Of a stretch of DNA of 64,000 nucleotides, positions 18,641 through 27,727 are shown piece after piece (position 1 is the first letter of the stretch; the number at the start of each line of letters is the position of its first letter). A program made the translations under genes and the position numbers. The notes beneath the pieces are model-generated. The model was not told where the DNA came from and did not search any database. It saw nothing but the letters and a program-made list of their open reading frames with translations. The stretch comes from an uncultured Alphaproteobacteria bacterium (GTDB taxonomy: Bacteria; Pseudomonadota; Alphaproteobacteria; HIMB59; GCA-002718135): NCBI GenBank assembly GCA_902522865.1, contig CABYXC010000008.1, positions 1-64,000 of the forward strand, in the 5' to 3' direction.

Positions 18641-20722
18641 TTATCCAGCAGTAAGTGTTAAAATTGCTGCATCTCTTTCTTGAAGATACAATAAGTTTCG
18701 AAGATTTTCTCCTTCTATGTTTTCCAATTTTGGATTGTTGGACAATATATCTTCTACCATAATTTTAGCATCCTCTAATAGATCGTAATCAAAACTAAGA
18801 TCAGCTACATAAAAAGATGGGCTGCCAGATTGTTTTTTTCCTAAAATTTCTCCTGGACCTCTTATTTTTAAATCCTCTTCAGCGATTTTAAAACCATCAT
18901 TTGTTTGCTTCATTATATCAATTCTTTTTTTTGAAATTTCCCCAATATTATCTTTATGTAAAAGTATACAATATGATTGAATGTCATTTCTACCAACACG
19001 ACCTCTCAATTGATGAAGTTGAGCTAAACCGAATCTTTCTGCATGCTCAATTACAATTGTTGTTGCAGAAGGAATATCTACTCCAACTTCAATAACAGTT
19101 GTTGAAACTAAAATTTTATAATCCTCATTTTTAAACTTTGTCATTATTTCTTCTTTTTCTATTTCACTTAAACGTCCATGCATTAAAAGAACTTTATTTT
19201 TGAAATATTTTTTTAAAATTTTGTATCTTTCCTCTGCAGCTTTTAGATCTAACTCTTCAGATTCTTCTATTAAAGGGCATACCCAGTAAAATTTAGATGA
19301 TGAATTTTTAATTTTTTCTTTAATTCTATTAATTAGTTGATTTTCTTTTTTTAATGACAAAGAGCTAGTTATAATTGGTTTACGACCTAAAGGTTTTTCA
19401 ATTAATTTACTTTCTTTCATATCTCCATATGCTGCTAAAGTTAATGTTCTTGGAATTGGAGTCGCACTCATTACTAAAATATTTGGTTTATGATTTTTAT
19501 GGTTAAATACCATTCTTTGATAAACTCCAAATCTATGCTGTTCATCAATAACTGCTAAACCTAAATTATTAAATTTTACAGTATCTTGTATTAAAGCATG
19601 TGTCCCAATTATAATATCTGCTTTTCCCTTTGCAATTTCATCTAATTTTCCTTTCCTTTCCTTACCCTTATCCTTTCCTGTAAGAACAAGCACATTTATT
19701 TTTGAATCTTTTAATAAATTTAGAATATTTTCATAATGCTGAAATGCAAGAATTGTAGTAGGCACCATTAAAGCAGATTGAAAATTACTTTCAAATACTT
19801 TTATCATTGATATTAAAGCTACAATAGTTTTTCCAGATCCAACATCTCCTTGCAACAATCTAATCATTTGATTAGAACTTCCTAGATCATGAAGTATTTC
19901 TTTTATTACATTATTTTGTGAATTTGTGAGTTTAAACTCTAAATTATTATAAAATTTGTTTAATGTTTTATTTTTACTAGTAATTTTAAGACCTTTTTTC
20001 TTTTGATTAAAATTTCTCATAATGCCTATAGCTAATTGATGAGATAATAATTCATCAAATGCTAGTCTTCTTCTGAGCAAATTTTTATTATTTATATTAT
20101 TATCACTTGGATTATGAAGATTTTTAACTACCTCATTCCATCCTTTAAATTTATATTTATTTAATATTGAAGTTTCTATCCATTCATTAAAATTTGGTAA
20201 ATTATTTAATATTTGATCGGTTAATTTATTCATTATTTTTTGATTTAGGCCACTAGTTAAACTGTAAACTGCCTCTTTACTTTTGATTATTTTATTATTG
20301 TTTAAAGCACTTACATGACTAGGGTGCGTTATTTGAAATGTGTTTCTAAAATATTCTAATTTTCCAGATATTAATCTATTTTCATTTGTTGGAAGCATTT
20401 GTCTCAACATAGGATGTCTTGCATTAAAATATACTAATTCAATATTTGTATCTCCACAGATACATTTAATTTTGTAGGGTTGTCTTTTAAACCTTGAAGG
20501 CTCATGTTTAATAATTTTTAAATTTAATGTTACTAAAGAATTAATTTCAGCATCATGAATATTTTCATAGAATTTTCTTTCAATAATATTATTTGGTATG
20601 TTCCAAACAAAATGAATATTTTTATATATACCTAATTTATTAATAATTTGTTCTAACTTTGGACCAACTCCTTTGAGAGAAGATATTGAAGATAATATGT
20701 AATTTAATTTTTCTGGTCTCAT
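18641..20722 (-). CDS. recG: ATP-dependent DNA helicase RecG
   Basis: A 693-residue branch-migrating helicase for stalled forks and recombination intermediates. An N-terminal wedge (OB-fold) domain precedes the motor: Walker A LLQGDVGSGKTIVALISM, DEQH motif in AVIDEQHRFGVYQR, MSATPIPRTL, and the C-terminal QLRGRVGRNDIQSYC. The wedge region is shortened and divergent but length is close to normal. It is divergent from sdhE with 43 bases between starts. Confidence 0.96.
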   Translation of the reverse strand: MRPEKLNYILSSISSLKGVGPKLEQIINKLGIYKNIHFVWNIPNNIIERKFYENIHDAEINSLVTLNLKIIKHEPSRFKRQPYKIKCICGDTNIELVYFNARHPMLRQMLPTNENRLISGKLEYFRNTFQITHPSHVSALNNNKIIKSKEAVYSLTSGLNQKIMNKLTDQILNNLPNFNEWIETSILNKYKFKGWNEVVKNLHNPSDNNINNKNLLRRRLAFDELLSHQLAIGIMRNFNQKKKGLKITSKNKTLNKFYNNLEFKLTNSQNNVIKEILHDLGSSNQMIRLLQGDVGSGKTIVALISMIKVFESNFQSALMVPTTILAFQHYENILNLLKDSKINVLVLTGKDKGKERKGKLDEIAKGKADIIIGTHALIQDTVKFNNLGLAVIDEQHRFGVYQRMVFNHKNHKPNILVMSATPIPRTLTLAAYGDMKESKLIEKPLGRKPIITSSLSLKKENQLINRIKEKIKNSSSKFYWVCPLIEESEELDLKAAEERYKILKKYFKNKVLLMHGRLSEIEKEEIMTKFKNEDYKILVSTTVIEVGVDIPSATTIVIEHAERFGLAQLHQLRGRVGRNDIQSYCILLHKDNIGEISKKRIDIMKQTNDGFKIAEEDLKIRGPGEILGKKQSGSPSFYVADLSFDYDLLEDAKIMVEDILSNNPKLENIEGENLRNLLYLQERDAAILTLTAG

Positions 20723-20765
20723 AGATTTTTACAAAATTATAAACTATATTCTATATTCAATTTTT

Positions 20766-21014
20766 ATGTCATTCAATTCACTTAAAAAAACCATAAAATA
20801 TAGGGTTTCTTACTCTGGAACAAAAGAAACAGATATTTTATACAAAAGATATTTTATAAATCAGTTAGATAAATTTAGTGAAAAAGATCTTGAAGATATT
20901 AAATCGATATTTAATCATTTCTCCGATAATGAGATTTATGATTTTCTCACTTCTAAGGTAGCTATTCCATTAGAGTTTAAGGGAATATTTAATAAAATAC
21001 TTAATGAAGAATAA
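20766..21014 (+). CDS. sdhE: Succinate dehydrogenase assembly factor SdhE
   Basis: An 82-residue member of the SdhE/DUF339 family, which promotes covalent FAD attachment to the succinate dehydrogenase flavoprotein. The family signature RGxxE is present in altered form as SGTKETDILYKRYF; the rest, including FSEKDLEDIKSIFNHFSDNEIYDFLTSK, follows the five-helix pattern. Position between recG and mfd is conserved in alphaproteobacteria and supports the call. The loss of the Arg in the signature is unusual. The last 11 bases overlap mfd. Confidence 0.8.
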   Translation: MSFNSLKKTIKYRVSYSGTKETDILYKRYFINQLDKFSEKDLEDIKSIFNHFSDNEIYDFLTSKVAIPLEFKGIFNKILNEE

Positions 21015-24000
21015 AAATACAATCGGTCCATCAATTCATAATGTTGAGCCCTTTTTCATTTCGCAGTTTTATCAAAATTCCAATAAATCAATTTTATACA
21101 TTGGGAAAAATGAAAGAGAAATATCCTCTATGGAAGAAAAAATTAAATGGTTATTACCTGATGTTGAGATTTTATTATTTAAATCTTGGGATCAAATACC
21201 CTACGATAATGTTTCTCCTTCAAAAGAAGTGCAAATAGAAAGATTAAAAACACTTAAAATTTTATCAAATTCTAATGCAAAAAGAATAATACTTACAACA
21301 ATTAATTCAATAACACAAAAAATAATTCCTAAATCAATTATAAATTCACAACTTTTAAAAATTTCAAAAAAACAAAAATTTAAACTTGAGGATCTTATAA
21401 ATAACCTTGTACTTTTAGGTTTCCAAAGAACTTCTTTAGTTCGTGATAAATCAGAATTTTCAGTAAGAGGATCAATTTTAGATATTTTTCCAAATGATAG
21501 ATCAAAGCCAATAAGAATAGATTTTTTTGATGAAGAAATAGAAACAATTTTTGAATTTGATCAAATTACTCAAAAAAGACTAAAAGAAATAAATAGTTAT
21601 TTAGAGTTTAATATTGTTAATGAACTAATTCTTAATGAAGATAATCTGAACTTATTTAGAAAAAATTTTAGAGAAATATTTCCAGAGTATAGGAATAGTC
21701 AAGTTTATAATCTTTTTTCTGAAAAAATTATTCCATCCGGCGGCGAACAATTCATACCTTTATTTTATGATAATCTTGAAACATTATTTGATTATATTGA
21801 AGAATATAAAATATTACTAAACGATGAATTTAATAACATTTTTGAAAATAGATTAGAAAATATAAATGATTTTTATTTAGCTAGAAAAAATAATAAAGAA
21901 AGTTTTTTTCTATCACCTGAGTATTTTTATTTGAATAAAGAAATATTTAAAAAATATTTAGAAAATAATGAGCACTTTTATTTCAAAACATTTGATAAAA
22001 ATAATTATATTAATATTGATGTAAATATTATTCATAATTTATCATCTATTAAAAAGGAAATAGATTTCAGTTTTATAAATCAATTTTTTACAGCTAATTC
22101 TAAAGATAATATAATTTATATATGTTGTCGTAGTAAAGGAAGTTTAGAAAGGGTATCTAAGATATTAGAAAATAATTTAAGCTTAAATTTAAATGATGTA
22201 AAAAACTTTAATCATTCATTTCCTGATAATATACTTTTAACTATTCTAGATATTGAGGAGTCATTTAAATTTAATAAATATATTTTTATTAATGAAAAAT
22301 CCTTATTTGGTTATTTTTTTAATACGCAAATATCTAAATCACGTAAACAAACAATATTTTTTGAAGAATTAAATAAATTATCTATTGATTCTATTCTAGT
22401 TCATTCTGAGTACGGTCTTTGTAAGTTTAATAATATTAGAAAAATTGAATTAAACGACTCAATTCATGAGTGTTTAGAATTAGAATTTTTTGAAAATCAA
22501 AAACTTTTTTTACCAGTTGAAAATTTAAGTTATGTATCAAAATATAGCGATGATACTGATGGAAATATTATTTTAGATAAACTTGGTGCTTCACATTGGC
22601 AAAAAAGGAAAGCAGATGCAAAAAAGAAAATTAGAGATGCTGCAAAAAAACTAATTTCAACAGCTTCTAAAAGACTTCAATCACAATCTTATGAAATTAA
22701 TACAAATATTCCTGAGTATGACAAATTTGTAAGTACGTTTCCATATGTTGAAACTGATGATCAATTGAATGCTATACAAGATGTAATTAATGATTTTTCT
22801 AAGATGATACCCTCTGATAGACTAATTGTAGGTGATGTAGCTTTTGGTAAAACAGAAGTAATTTTAAGAGCTATTTTTCTTGCTGCAAAATCAAATTTAC
22901 AATCTGTAGTTTTAGTACCGACTACCATTTTATCTAGACAGCATTTTACTAATTTCAAAAAAAGATTATCAATTTTTGGTATCAACATTTCAGAAATTTC
23001 TAGATTAGTGTCATTAAAAGAAAAAAAAGAAATTTTTGAAAAATGTAATGCTGGTAATATAGATGTATTAGTTGGTACTCATGCGTTATTAAATGATAAA
23101 TTAAAATTTAAAAAGCTTGGCCTAATAGTTTATGATGAAGAACAAAAACTAGGAACAATTCAAAAAGAAAAATTTAAAGAAATTGCACCAAAAGCTCATT
23201 GTATCTCACTTAGTGCAACACCTATTCCAAGAACGTTAAGTATGTCTCTTTCAGGAATAAGAGATCTAAGTCTAATCCTTACAGCGCCATTTGAAAGAAT
23301 GGCTGTTAGGACTTACGTATCGCCTTTTGATTCATTGACTATCACAGAAGCTATAAAAAGAGAAATATATGGAAGAAAAAACGGAGTTTATTTTGTTGTT
23401 CCTAGAAAAAAGGACTTACCTTTTGTTGAGCAATTTTTAAAAGATAATTTACCAGAAATTAAATATGTAATTACTCACGGTCAGCTTAGTCCTAAATTAT
23501 TAGAAAGTAGAATATCAAAATTTTATAATCAAGAAGTACCTTTAATGTTAAGCACAAATATTATTGAAAATGGTTTAGATTTACCTCATGTAAATACAAT
23601 TATTGTTTACCGATCAAATATATTTTCTTTAGCTGCTTTGTATCAATTGAAAGGAAGGGTAGGTCGATCTTCCAAACGTGGATACGCATACATTACATAC
23701 AAAGAGAGTGAGCTAAAAGATAATGGTAGAAAAAGATTATCAATAATAAACTCCTCCGATCATCTTGGTGCAGGTTTTAATATAGCATCTCAAGATCTTG
23801 ATCTTCGAGGTGGTGGTTCTGTAATCGGAGAAGAACAGAGTGGTTTTATCAAGGAAATTGGAACTGAGCTTTATCATCAAATGCTTGAAGAAGAGATAAA
23901 TTTACAAAAAAGTAAAATTAATTTAGATTTTATCAAAAAAGATATTTATCAACCAATTATTAAAATCCCTGTTGAAATTTATATACCTGAAGATTTTATT

Positions 24001-24381
24001 AACGATGTTGATCTAAGACTTTCCATTTATAAAAGAATCTCAAATTTAAATAATAAAAAAGAAATTGAAGAGATTAAAATAGAATTAATCGATAGGTTTG
24101 GTAAATTACCTAAACAATTAATTAACCTTCTAAAATTAGTAGAAATTAAAATCATTTGTTTAAAAAATAACATTGAAAAGTTTGAATTTAGCAGAAGAGG
24201 CATATTAATTAGTTTTTTTCAAAATCAACCAAAAAATCCAGAAAAATTATTAGAACTTTCATTATCAAATAATAATTCTTTAATATTAAGACCTGATCAA
24301 AAAATTTTTTATGATTTTGGTGGTAATTTAATTAATGACAGGTTTGAATTATCTAAAAATGTCATTAATTTAATTAAATAA
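21004..24381 (+). CDS. mfd: Transcription-repair coupling factor
   Basis: A 1125-residue translocase that removes stalled RNA polymerase and recruits UvrA. The N-terminal UvrB-like module shows ILLFKSWDQIPYDNVSPSKE and SVRGSILDIFPNDRSKPIRIDFFDEEIETIFEFD. The RNA-polymerase-interacting domain (LVHSEYGLCKF) follows near residue 460. The motor has DRLIVGDVAFGKTEVILRA (the usual GFGKTE reads AFGKTE), YDEEQKLG, SATPIPRTLSM and QLKGRVGRSSKRGYAY. Length is normal. Start ATG at 21004 overlaps sdhE; its stop overlaps the next gene by one base. Confidence 0.96.
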   Translation: MKNKNTIGPSIHNVEPFFISQFYQNSNKSILYIGKNEREISSMEEKIKWLLPDVEILLFKSWDQIPYDNVSPSKEVQIERLKTLKILSNSNAKRIILTTINSITQKIIPKSIINSQLLKISKKQKFKLEDLINNLVLLGFQRTSLVRDKSEFSVRGSILDIFPNDRSKPIRIDFFDEEIETIFEFDQITQKRLKEINSYLEFNIVNELILNEDNLNLFRKNFREIFPEYRNSQVYNLFSEKIIPSGGEQFIPLFYDNLETLFDYIEEYKILLNDEFNNIFENRLENINDFYLARKNNKESFFLSPEYFYLNKEIFKKYLENNEHFYFKTFDKNNYINIDVNIIHNLSSIKKEIDFSFINQFFTANSKDNIIYICCRSKGSLERVSKILENNLSLNLNDVKNFNHSFPDNILLTILDIEESFKFNKYIFINEKSLFGYFFNTQISKSRKQTIFFEELNKLSIDSILVHSEYGLCKFNNIRKIELNDSIHECLELEFFENQKLFLPVENLSYVSKYSDDTDGNIILDKLGASHWQKRKADAKKKIRDAAKKLISTASKRLQSQSYEINTNIPEYDKFVSTFPYVETDDQLNAIQDVINDFSKMIPSDRLIVGDVAFGKTEVILRAIFLAAKSNLQSVVLVPTTILSRQHFTNFKKRLSIFGINISEISRLVSLKEKKEIFEKCNAGNIDVLVGTHALLNDKLKFKKLGLIVYDEEQKLGTIQKEKFKEIAPKAHCISLSATPIPRTLSMSLSGIRDLSLILTAPFERMAVRTYVSPFDSLTITEAIKREIYGRKNGVYFVVPRKKDLPFVEQFLKDNLPEIKYVITHGQLSPKLLESRISKFYNQEVPLMLSTNIIENGLDLPHVNTIIVYRSNIFSLAALYQLKGRVGRSSKRGYAYITYKESELKDNGRKRLSIINSSDHLGAGFNIASQDLDLRGGGSVIGEEQSGFIKEIGTELYHQMLEEEINLQKSKINLDFIKKDIYQPIIKIPVEIYIPEDFINDVDLRLSIYKRISNLNNKKEIEEIKIELIDRFGKLPKQLINLLKLVEIKIICLKNNIEKFEFSRRGILISFFQNQPKNPEKLLELSLSNNNSLILRPDQKIFYDFGGNLINDRFELSKNVINLIK

Positions 24382-25475
24382 TGGTTAAAATTATAATTAT
24401 ATTTAATTTTTTTATTTTTTTATTTTTTAATAAAAATGTTTTATCTTTAGACAACAAATATAAGCTTGAAATTTTAAAATCTAATTTAAGTTCCCCTTGG
24501 AGTTTAACATTTATAAGCAATAATCAGATTTTAATTAGTGAAAAAACTGGTAAAATCAAATTATTTGATATTTTAAGTAATAAAATTACTGAGATAGATC
24601 ATAACTTAAATGTAATTAGAGATAAAAATTCGCAAGGTGGTCTTCTAGACATTTACTTTTATAATAATCAAGTTTTAATTTCTTACTCTGAAAAAATTGG
24701 TGATAAATTATTTAGTCCTTCAACAACATCTATTGCAAAAGCAGATTTAGATTTAAATTTCTTACATTTTGAAAACATTTTTAGAGCTAATCCACCTATT
24801 AGATCACCATATCACTTTGGTTCGAGAATAGCTATTCATGATGATTATTTATACGCATCTGTGGGTGAAAGAGGAAAAGGAATGATAGCTCAAGATGCTA
24901 ATCAACATCCTGGAAGTATCATCCGAATTAAATTAGATGGAACTTCTCCTAAAGATAATCCTCATTACATCTCAAAAGAAACATGGTTACCCGAAATATA
25001 TCAAATCGGTGTGAGAAATCCTCAAGGAATGTCTATTTCTCCTTTTGATAATAAAATTTATATTAGTAATCACGGAGCAAAAGGTGGCGATTGGTTTGGT
25101 GAAGTTAAAAAGGGTGAAAATTATGGTTGGAAAATTTTAGGTTGGGGTGGAACTAATTATGATAATTCCAAAATTGGTCCTAAATGGTTACCTGGTTTTA
25201 CAAAAGCAATTCATTACTGGGTGCCATCAATTGCTATTAGTGCAATCACAATATATGATGGAAATGAATTTCCAGAATTTATGGGATTAGCACTTATAAC
25301 ATCTTTAAAAGATCAATCTCTACGCTCACTAGATTTTTCAGATTTAGATAATGTGAAAGAACATATTATTTTTAAAAAAGATATAGGAAGAATAAGAGAT
25401 ATTAAAATTCATCCAGTGAGTGGTAAAATATTTTTGTTAGCACAAGATAAATTATGGTTATTTGAAAAAAAATAA
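24381..25475 (+). CDS. PQQ-dependent sugar (aldose/sorbosone) dehydrogenase-like protein
   Basis: A 364-residue exported six-bladed beta-propeller of the glucose/sorbosone dehydrogenase family. A signal peptide covers residues 1-22. Family motifs include SPWSLTFISNNQILISEKTGKI, QGGLLDIYF, HFGSRIAI, YASVGERG, the EIYQIGVRNPQGMS block and KKGENYGWKILGWG. Such enzymes use pyrroloquinoline quinone in the periplasm to oxidise aldoses; whether this cell makes PQQ cannot be seen here. The ATG overlaps the mfd stop by one base, so it is likely the distal gene of the sdhE-mfd unit. Confidence 0.87.
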   Translation: MVKIIIIFNFFIFLFFNKNVLSLDNKYKLEILKSNLSSPWSLTFISNNQILISEKTGKIKLFDILSNKITEIDHNLNVIRDKNSQGGLLDIYFYNNQVLISYSEKIGDKLFSPSTTSIAKADLDLNFLHFENIFRANPPIRSPYHFGSRIAIHDDYLYASVGERGKGMIAQDANQHPGSIIRIKLDGTSPKDNPHYISKETWLPEIYQIGVRNPQGMSISPFDNKIYISNHGAKGGDWFGEVKKGENYGWKILGWGGTNYDNSKIGPKWLPGFTKAIHYWVPSIAISAITIYDGNEFPEFMGLALITSLKDQSLRSLDFSDLDNVKEHIIFKKDIGRIRDIKIHPVSGKIFLLAQDKLWLFEKK

Positions 25476-25521
25476 TTTTAATGTGTGTTGAGAAATATTC
25501 TTTTTAATTTATACATACATT

Positions 25522-25638
25522 ATGTTTGAATTTTTAGCGTTTTTAGTTGGTGTTATGATTATGGGACCAATAGTCTATATTTATTTTTTAGTTCAAGATT
25601 TAAAAAAAAGGATTGATAAGCTTGAAAATAAAAATTAA
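25522..25638 (+). CDS. Predicted 38-residue single-span membrane peptide
   Basis: ATG at 25522, TAA at 25636-25638. The peptide has a hydrophobic stretch from about residue 4 to 24 (FLAFLVGVMIMGPIVYIYFL) followed by a charged, coiled-coil-like tail QDLKKRIDKLENKN. This helix-then-basic-tail layout is common in genuine small membrane proteins. It fills almost the whole gap between the sugar dehydrogenase gene and the first sulfotransferase. Function unknown. Confidence 0.5.
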   Translation: MFEFLAFLVGVMIMGPIVYIYFLVQDLKKRIDKLENKN

Positions 25639-25644
25639 TTTTTA

Positions 25645-26472
25645 ATGCATAAAAATATTTTTTTGGCTTCTTATCCTAAATCTGGAAATACTTGGTTGAG
25701 GTCTATTATTGGAAATTTTTATAATTTTGATAAAGATTTTAGCCTGAATGATTTAAAATTAATACCTTTACTATCAATTAAAAAACATTTTAGTGAATTT
25801 GAAAATAAAGTTTATACAAATAATCATGATTTAGATTTTGATTGGATTTCACAAAATATTATTAAATGTCAAAAAATATTAAATAATAATGTAAATCATC
25901 TGAATATATTTAAAACTCATAGTGCAAGACATAAAAATTTTACAAATGAAACGGTAAATGCAGGTTTTATTTATATTGTTAGAGATCCTAGAGACATAAT
26001 AGTTTCTCTTAAAAATTTTTCAGGTAAAGAAATTGATAAAACTATTGATGAATTTCTTTTTTCAAAAAGTTTAATGATTACAACTAATGGAGCACAAGAA
26101 TTACTTTCAACTTGGGAACTTAATGTTCAATCCTGGTTAAATTATAATAGTGTTCCTAGATTGATCATAAAGTATGAAGATTTAAAATTAAATCCAAAAG
26201 AAATTATATTAAATATTACAAAATTTCTTAATAAAACACACAGATTAAATATAAACTTAAGTGACCAAGACATTGACAAAATAATAGAAAATACAAATTT
26301 TACTAATTTAAGAAATTTAGAAGATAAAAATGGTTTTGATGAAGCTACAAAACATTCTAAATTTTTCAGATCAGGCACATCTAATCAATGGAAAGATATA
26401 TTATCTAATTCACAGGCCAAGCTTATTGAAAAAAATCTAAAATCATTAATGAAGTATTTTAATTATATTTAA
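25645..26472 (+). CDS. Sulfotransferase domain protein, copy 1
   Basis: A 275-residue PAPS-dependent sulfotransferase-like protein. The 5'-phosphosulfate loop ASYPKSGNTWLRSII starts at residue 8 and the 3'-phosphate site FIYIVRDPRDIIVSL lies near 108. The C-terminal RSGTSNQWKDIL is the usual PAPS-clamping segment. There is no signal peptide, so it is cytosolic or membrane-peripheral. The acceptor is unknown; a lipid, sugar or amine could be sulfated. A second copy of identical length lies at 26893-27720, and each copy ends seven bases before a tRNA-Ser 3' end on the opposite strand. Confidence 0.88.
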   Translation: MHKNIFLASYPKSGNTWLRSIIGNFYNFDKDFSLNDLKLIPLLSIKKHFSEFENKVYTNNHDLDFDWISQNIIKCQKILNNNVNHLNIFKTHSARHKNFTNETVNAGFIYIVRDPRDIIVSLKNFSGKEIDKTIDEFLFSKSLMITTNGAQELLSTWELNVQSWLNYNSVPRLIIKYEDLKLNPKEIILNITKFLNKTHRLNINLSDQDIDKIIENTNFTNLRNLEDKNGFDEATKHSKFFRSGTSNQWKDILSNSQAKLIEKNLKSLMKYFNYI

Positions 26473-26479
26473 ATGATAA

Positions 26480-26555
26480 TGGCGGAGAGAGTGATATTCG
26501 AACTCACGAACGAGTTGCCCCGTTGCCGGTTTTCAAGACCGGTGCTTTCAACCGC
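26480..26555 (-). pseudogene. tRNA-Ser(TGA) 3' fragment
   Basis: These 76 bases match positions 27728-27803 of the intact tRNA-Ser(TGA), covering the CCA end, 3' acceptor strand, T arm, long variable arm, anticodon arm and part of the D arm. The D arm remainder and 5' acceptor strand are missing; sequence identity stops abruptly after 26555. Three bases differ: 26495 breaks the T stem, while 26527 and 26541 form a compensated pair (C-G here, T-A in the intact gene). It cannot fold as a tRNA. It has the form of a remnant left by duplication or site-specific insertion. Confidence 0.88.
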
Positions 26556-26599
26556 AATAAATGTTAGATTTTGGGGAAATTTTAAGGTGTCATGTGAAA

Positions 26600-26617
26600 G
26601 TCATGTAATTACATGAC
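26600..26617. repeat. 18-base perfect palindrome beside tRNA-Ser copy
   Basis: GTCATGTAATTACATGAC is its own reverse complement. It lies 6 bases beyond the 3' end of the mispaired tRNA-Ser copy, and a partial third copy of the arm (TGTCATGTGA) precedes it near 26589. On the minus strand it is followed by only three T residues, so it is at best a weak intrinsic terminator for that tRNA; it could also be part of a recombination site. Confidence 0.5.
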
Positions 26618-26622
26618 ATTTG

Positions 26623-26712
26623 TGGCGGAGAGTGTGAGATTCGAACTCTCGATAGACTTGCATCTATGACGGTTTTCAAGACCGTTGCATTCAACCGCTC
26701 AGCCATCTCTAC
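26623..26712 (-). pseudogene. Full-length tRNA-Ser(TGA)-like gene with mispaired stems
   Basis: A 90-base tRNA-Ser-like sequence with anticodon TGA, intact anticodon stem (ACGGT/ACCGT), intact D arm text GCTGAGCGGTTGAA and an encoded CCA. The acceptor GTAGAGA against ACTCTCC has two mismatches (second and seventh pairs), and the T stem GAGAG/CTCAC has one. The long variable arm differs from the intact copy yet pairs perfectly (ATAGA/TCTAT), so this is a separate lineage and not simply a decayed duplicate. It is probably poorly functional or non-functional. It lies between the two sulfotransferase genes. Confidence 0.75.
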
Positions 26713-26892
26713 AGGGGACATGCTGGGAACACTTTATATATAAAATGACACAACGCATCAATTTTATAAAAAAATTATACCTAATTTTGTTACCAGATAT
26801 AAACTTTTAAAAATACTAATTAAATTTATTAAAAAAAATAAATATTTAAATTTGTAATATTAAATTAAAATTATTTTTCTAAATATTTTTTA
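26713..26892. other. Non-coding AT-rich gap inside the duplicated region
   Basis: About 180 bases with no credible gene. The first 25 bases (ggggacatgctgggaac) are unusually GC-rich for this window; the rest is nearly pure A and T and leads into the GTG start of the second sulfotransferase. No integrase remnant was seen. Confidence 0.5.
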
Positions 26893-27720
26893 GTGTTTAA
26901 AAATATTTTTTTGGCTTCATATCCTAAATCTGGAAATACTTGGCTTAGATCAATAATTCTTTCCTCATTACAGCAAAACAATATTATCAATATAAAAGAT
27001 TTATCAAAAATAAGATTGTTATCAGATAAAATGAACTTCACTTCATTTAAAAATAAGATTTATGATAAAAAAGGATTGATTGATTATGATTGGATGTCAA
27101 AAAACCTTATTTTATGTCAGAAAAAACTTAATGAAAAAACTAAATATAATTTTTTTTTTAAAACTCATAGTGTGAGGCACAAAAGTTTTACAAATAAAAC
27201 TGTAAATGCAGGTTTTATTTATATTGTCCGAGATCCTAGAGATATAGTTGTATCATTAAGTAATTTTACAGGAATAAATTTGGATGAAGCTATAAATCAA
27301 ATTGTTTTTAATAAACAACTAATGACGAATGCAAATGGTGCTAGAGAATTGGTTTCCAATTGGGATTTAAATATTAAATCTTGGTTAGAATACAAAAATG
27401 TCCCAAGTTTATTTATTAGATATGAAGACCTATTATTTAAATCAAATAACACAATATTAAAAATTATTGCTTTTATAAATTTAATTACGAATAAAAATAT
27501 TTTAAATAATAAAAAAAATATTGATGAAATTGCAAAAAATACCAACTTCAAAACATTACAATTTCAAGAAGCCTTAAATGGTTTTGATGAAGCATCGAAG
27601 CATTCAAAATTTTTCAGATCTGGGACATCTAATCAATGGAAAGATGTACTAACTAATAAACAGATTAATCTTATCGAGAAAAACTTAAAATCAATGATGA
27701 CGTACTTTAATTATATTTAG
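26893..27720 (+). CDS. Sulfotransferase domain protein, copy 2
   Basis: A 275-residue paralogue of the protein at 25645-26472, starting at GTG 26893. PAPS-binding motifs are intact: ASYPKSGNTWLRSII near residue 8 and FIYIVRDPRDIVVSL near 108, with RSGTSNQWKDVL near 250. By eye over half of the aligned residues are identical; the ends and the PAPS sites are near-identical while the middle, likely contacting the acceptor, has diverged. This suggests the two enzymes keep chemistry but may differ in substrate. The gene ends seven bases before the intact tRNA-Ser on the other strand. Confidence 0.88.
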   Translation: MFKNIFLASYPKSGNTWLRSIILSSLQQNNIINIKDLSKIRLLSDKMNFTSFKNKIYDKKGLIDYDWMSKNLILCQKKLNEKTKYNFFFKTHSVRHKSFTNKTVNAGFIYIVRDPRDIVVSLSNFTGINLDEAINQIVFNKQLMTNANGARELVSNWDLNIKSWLEYKNVPSLFIRYEDLLFKSNNTILKIIAFINLITNKNILNNKKNIDEIAKNTNFKTLQFQEALNGFDEASKHSKFFRSGTSNQWKDVLTNKQINLIEKNLKSMMTYFNYI

Positions 27721-27727
27721 AATATAA

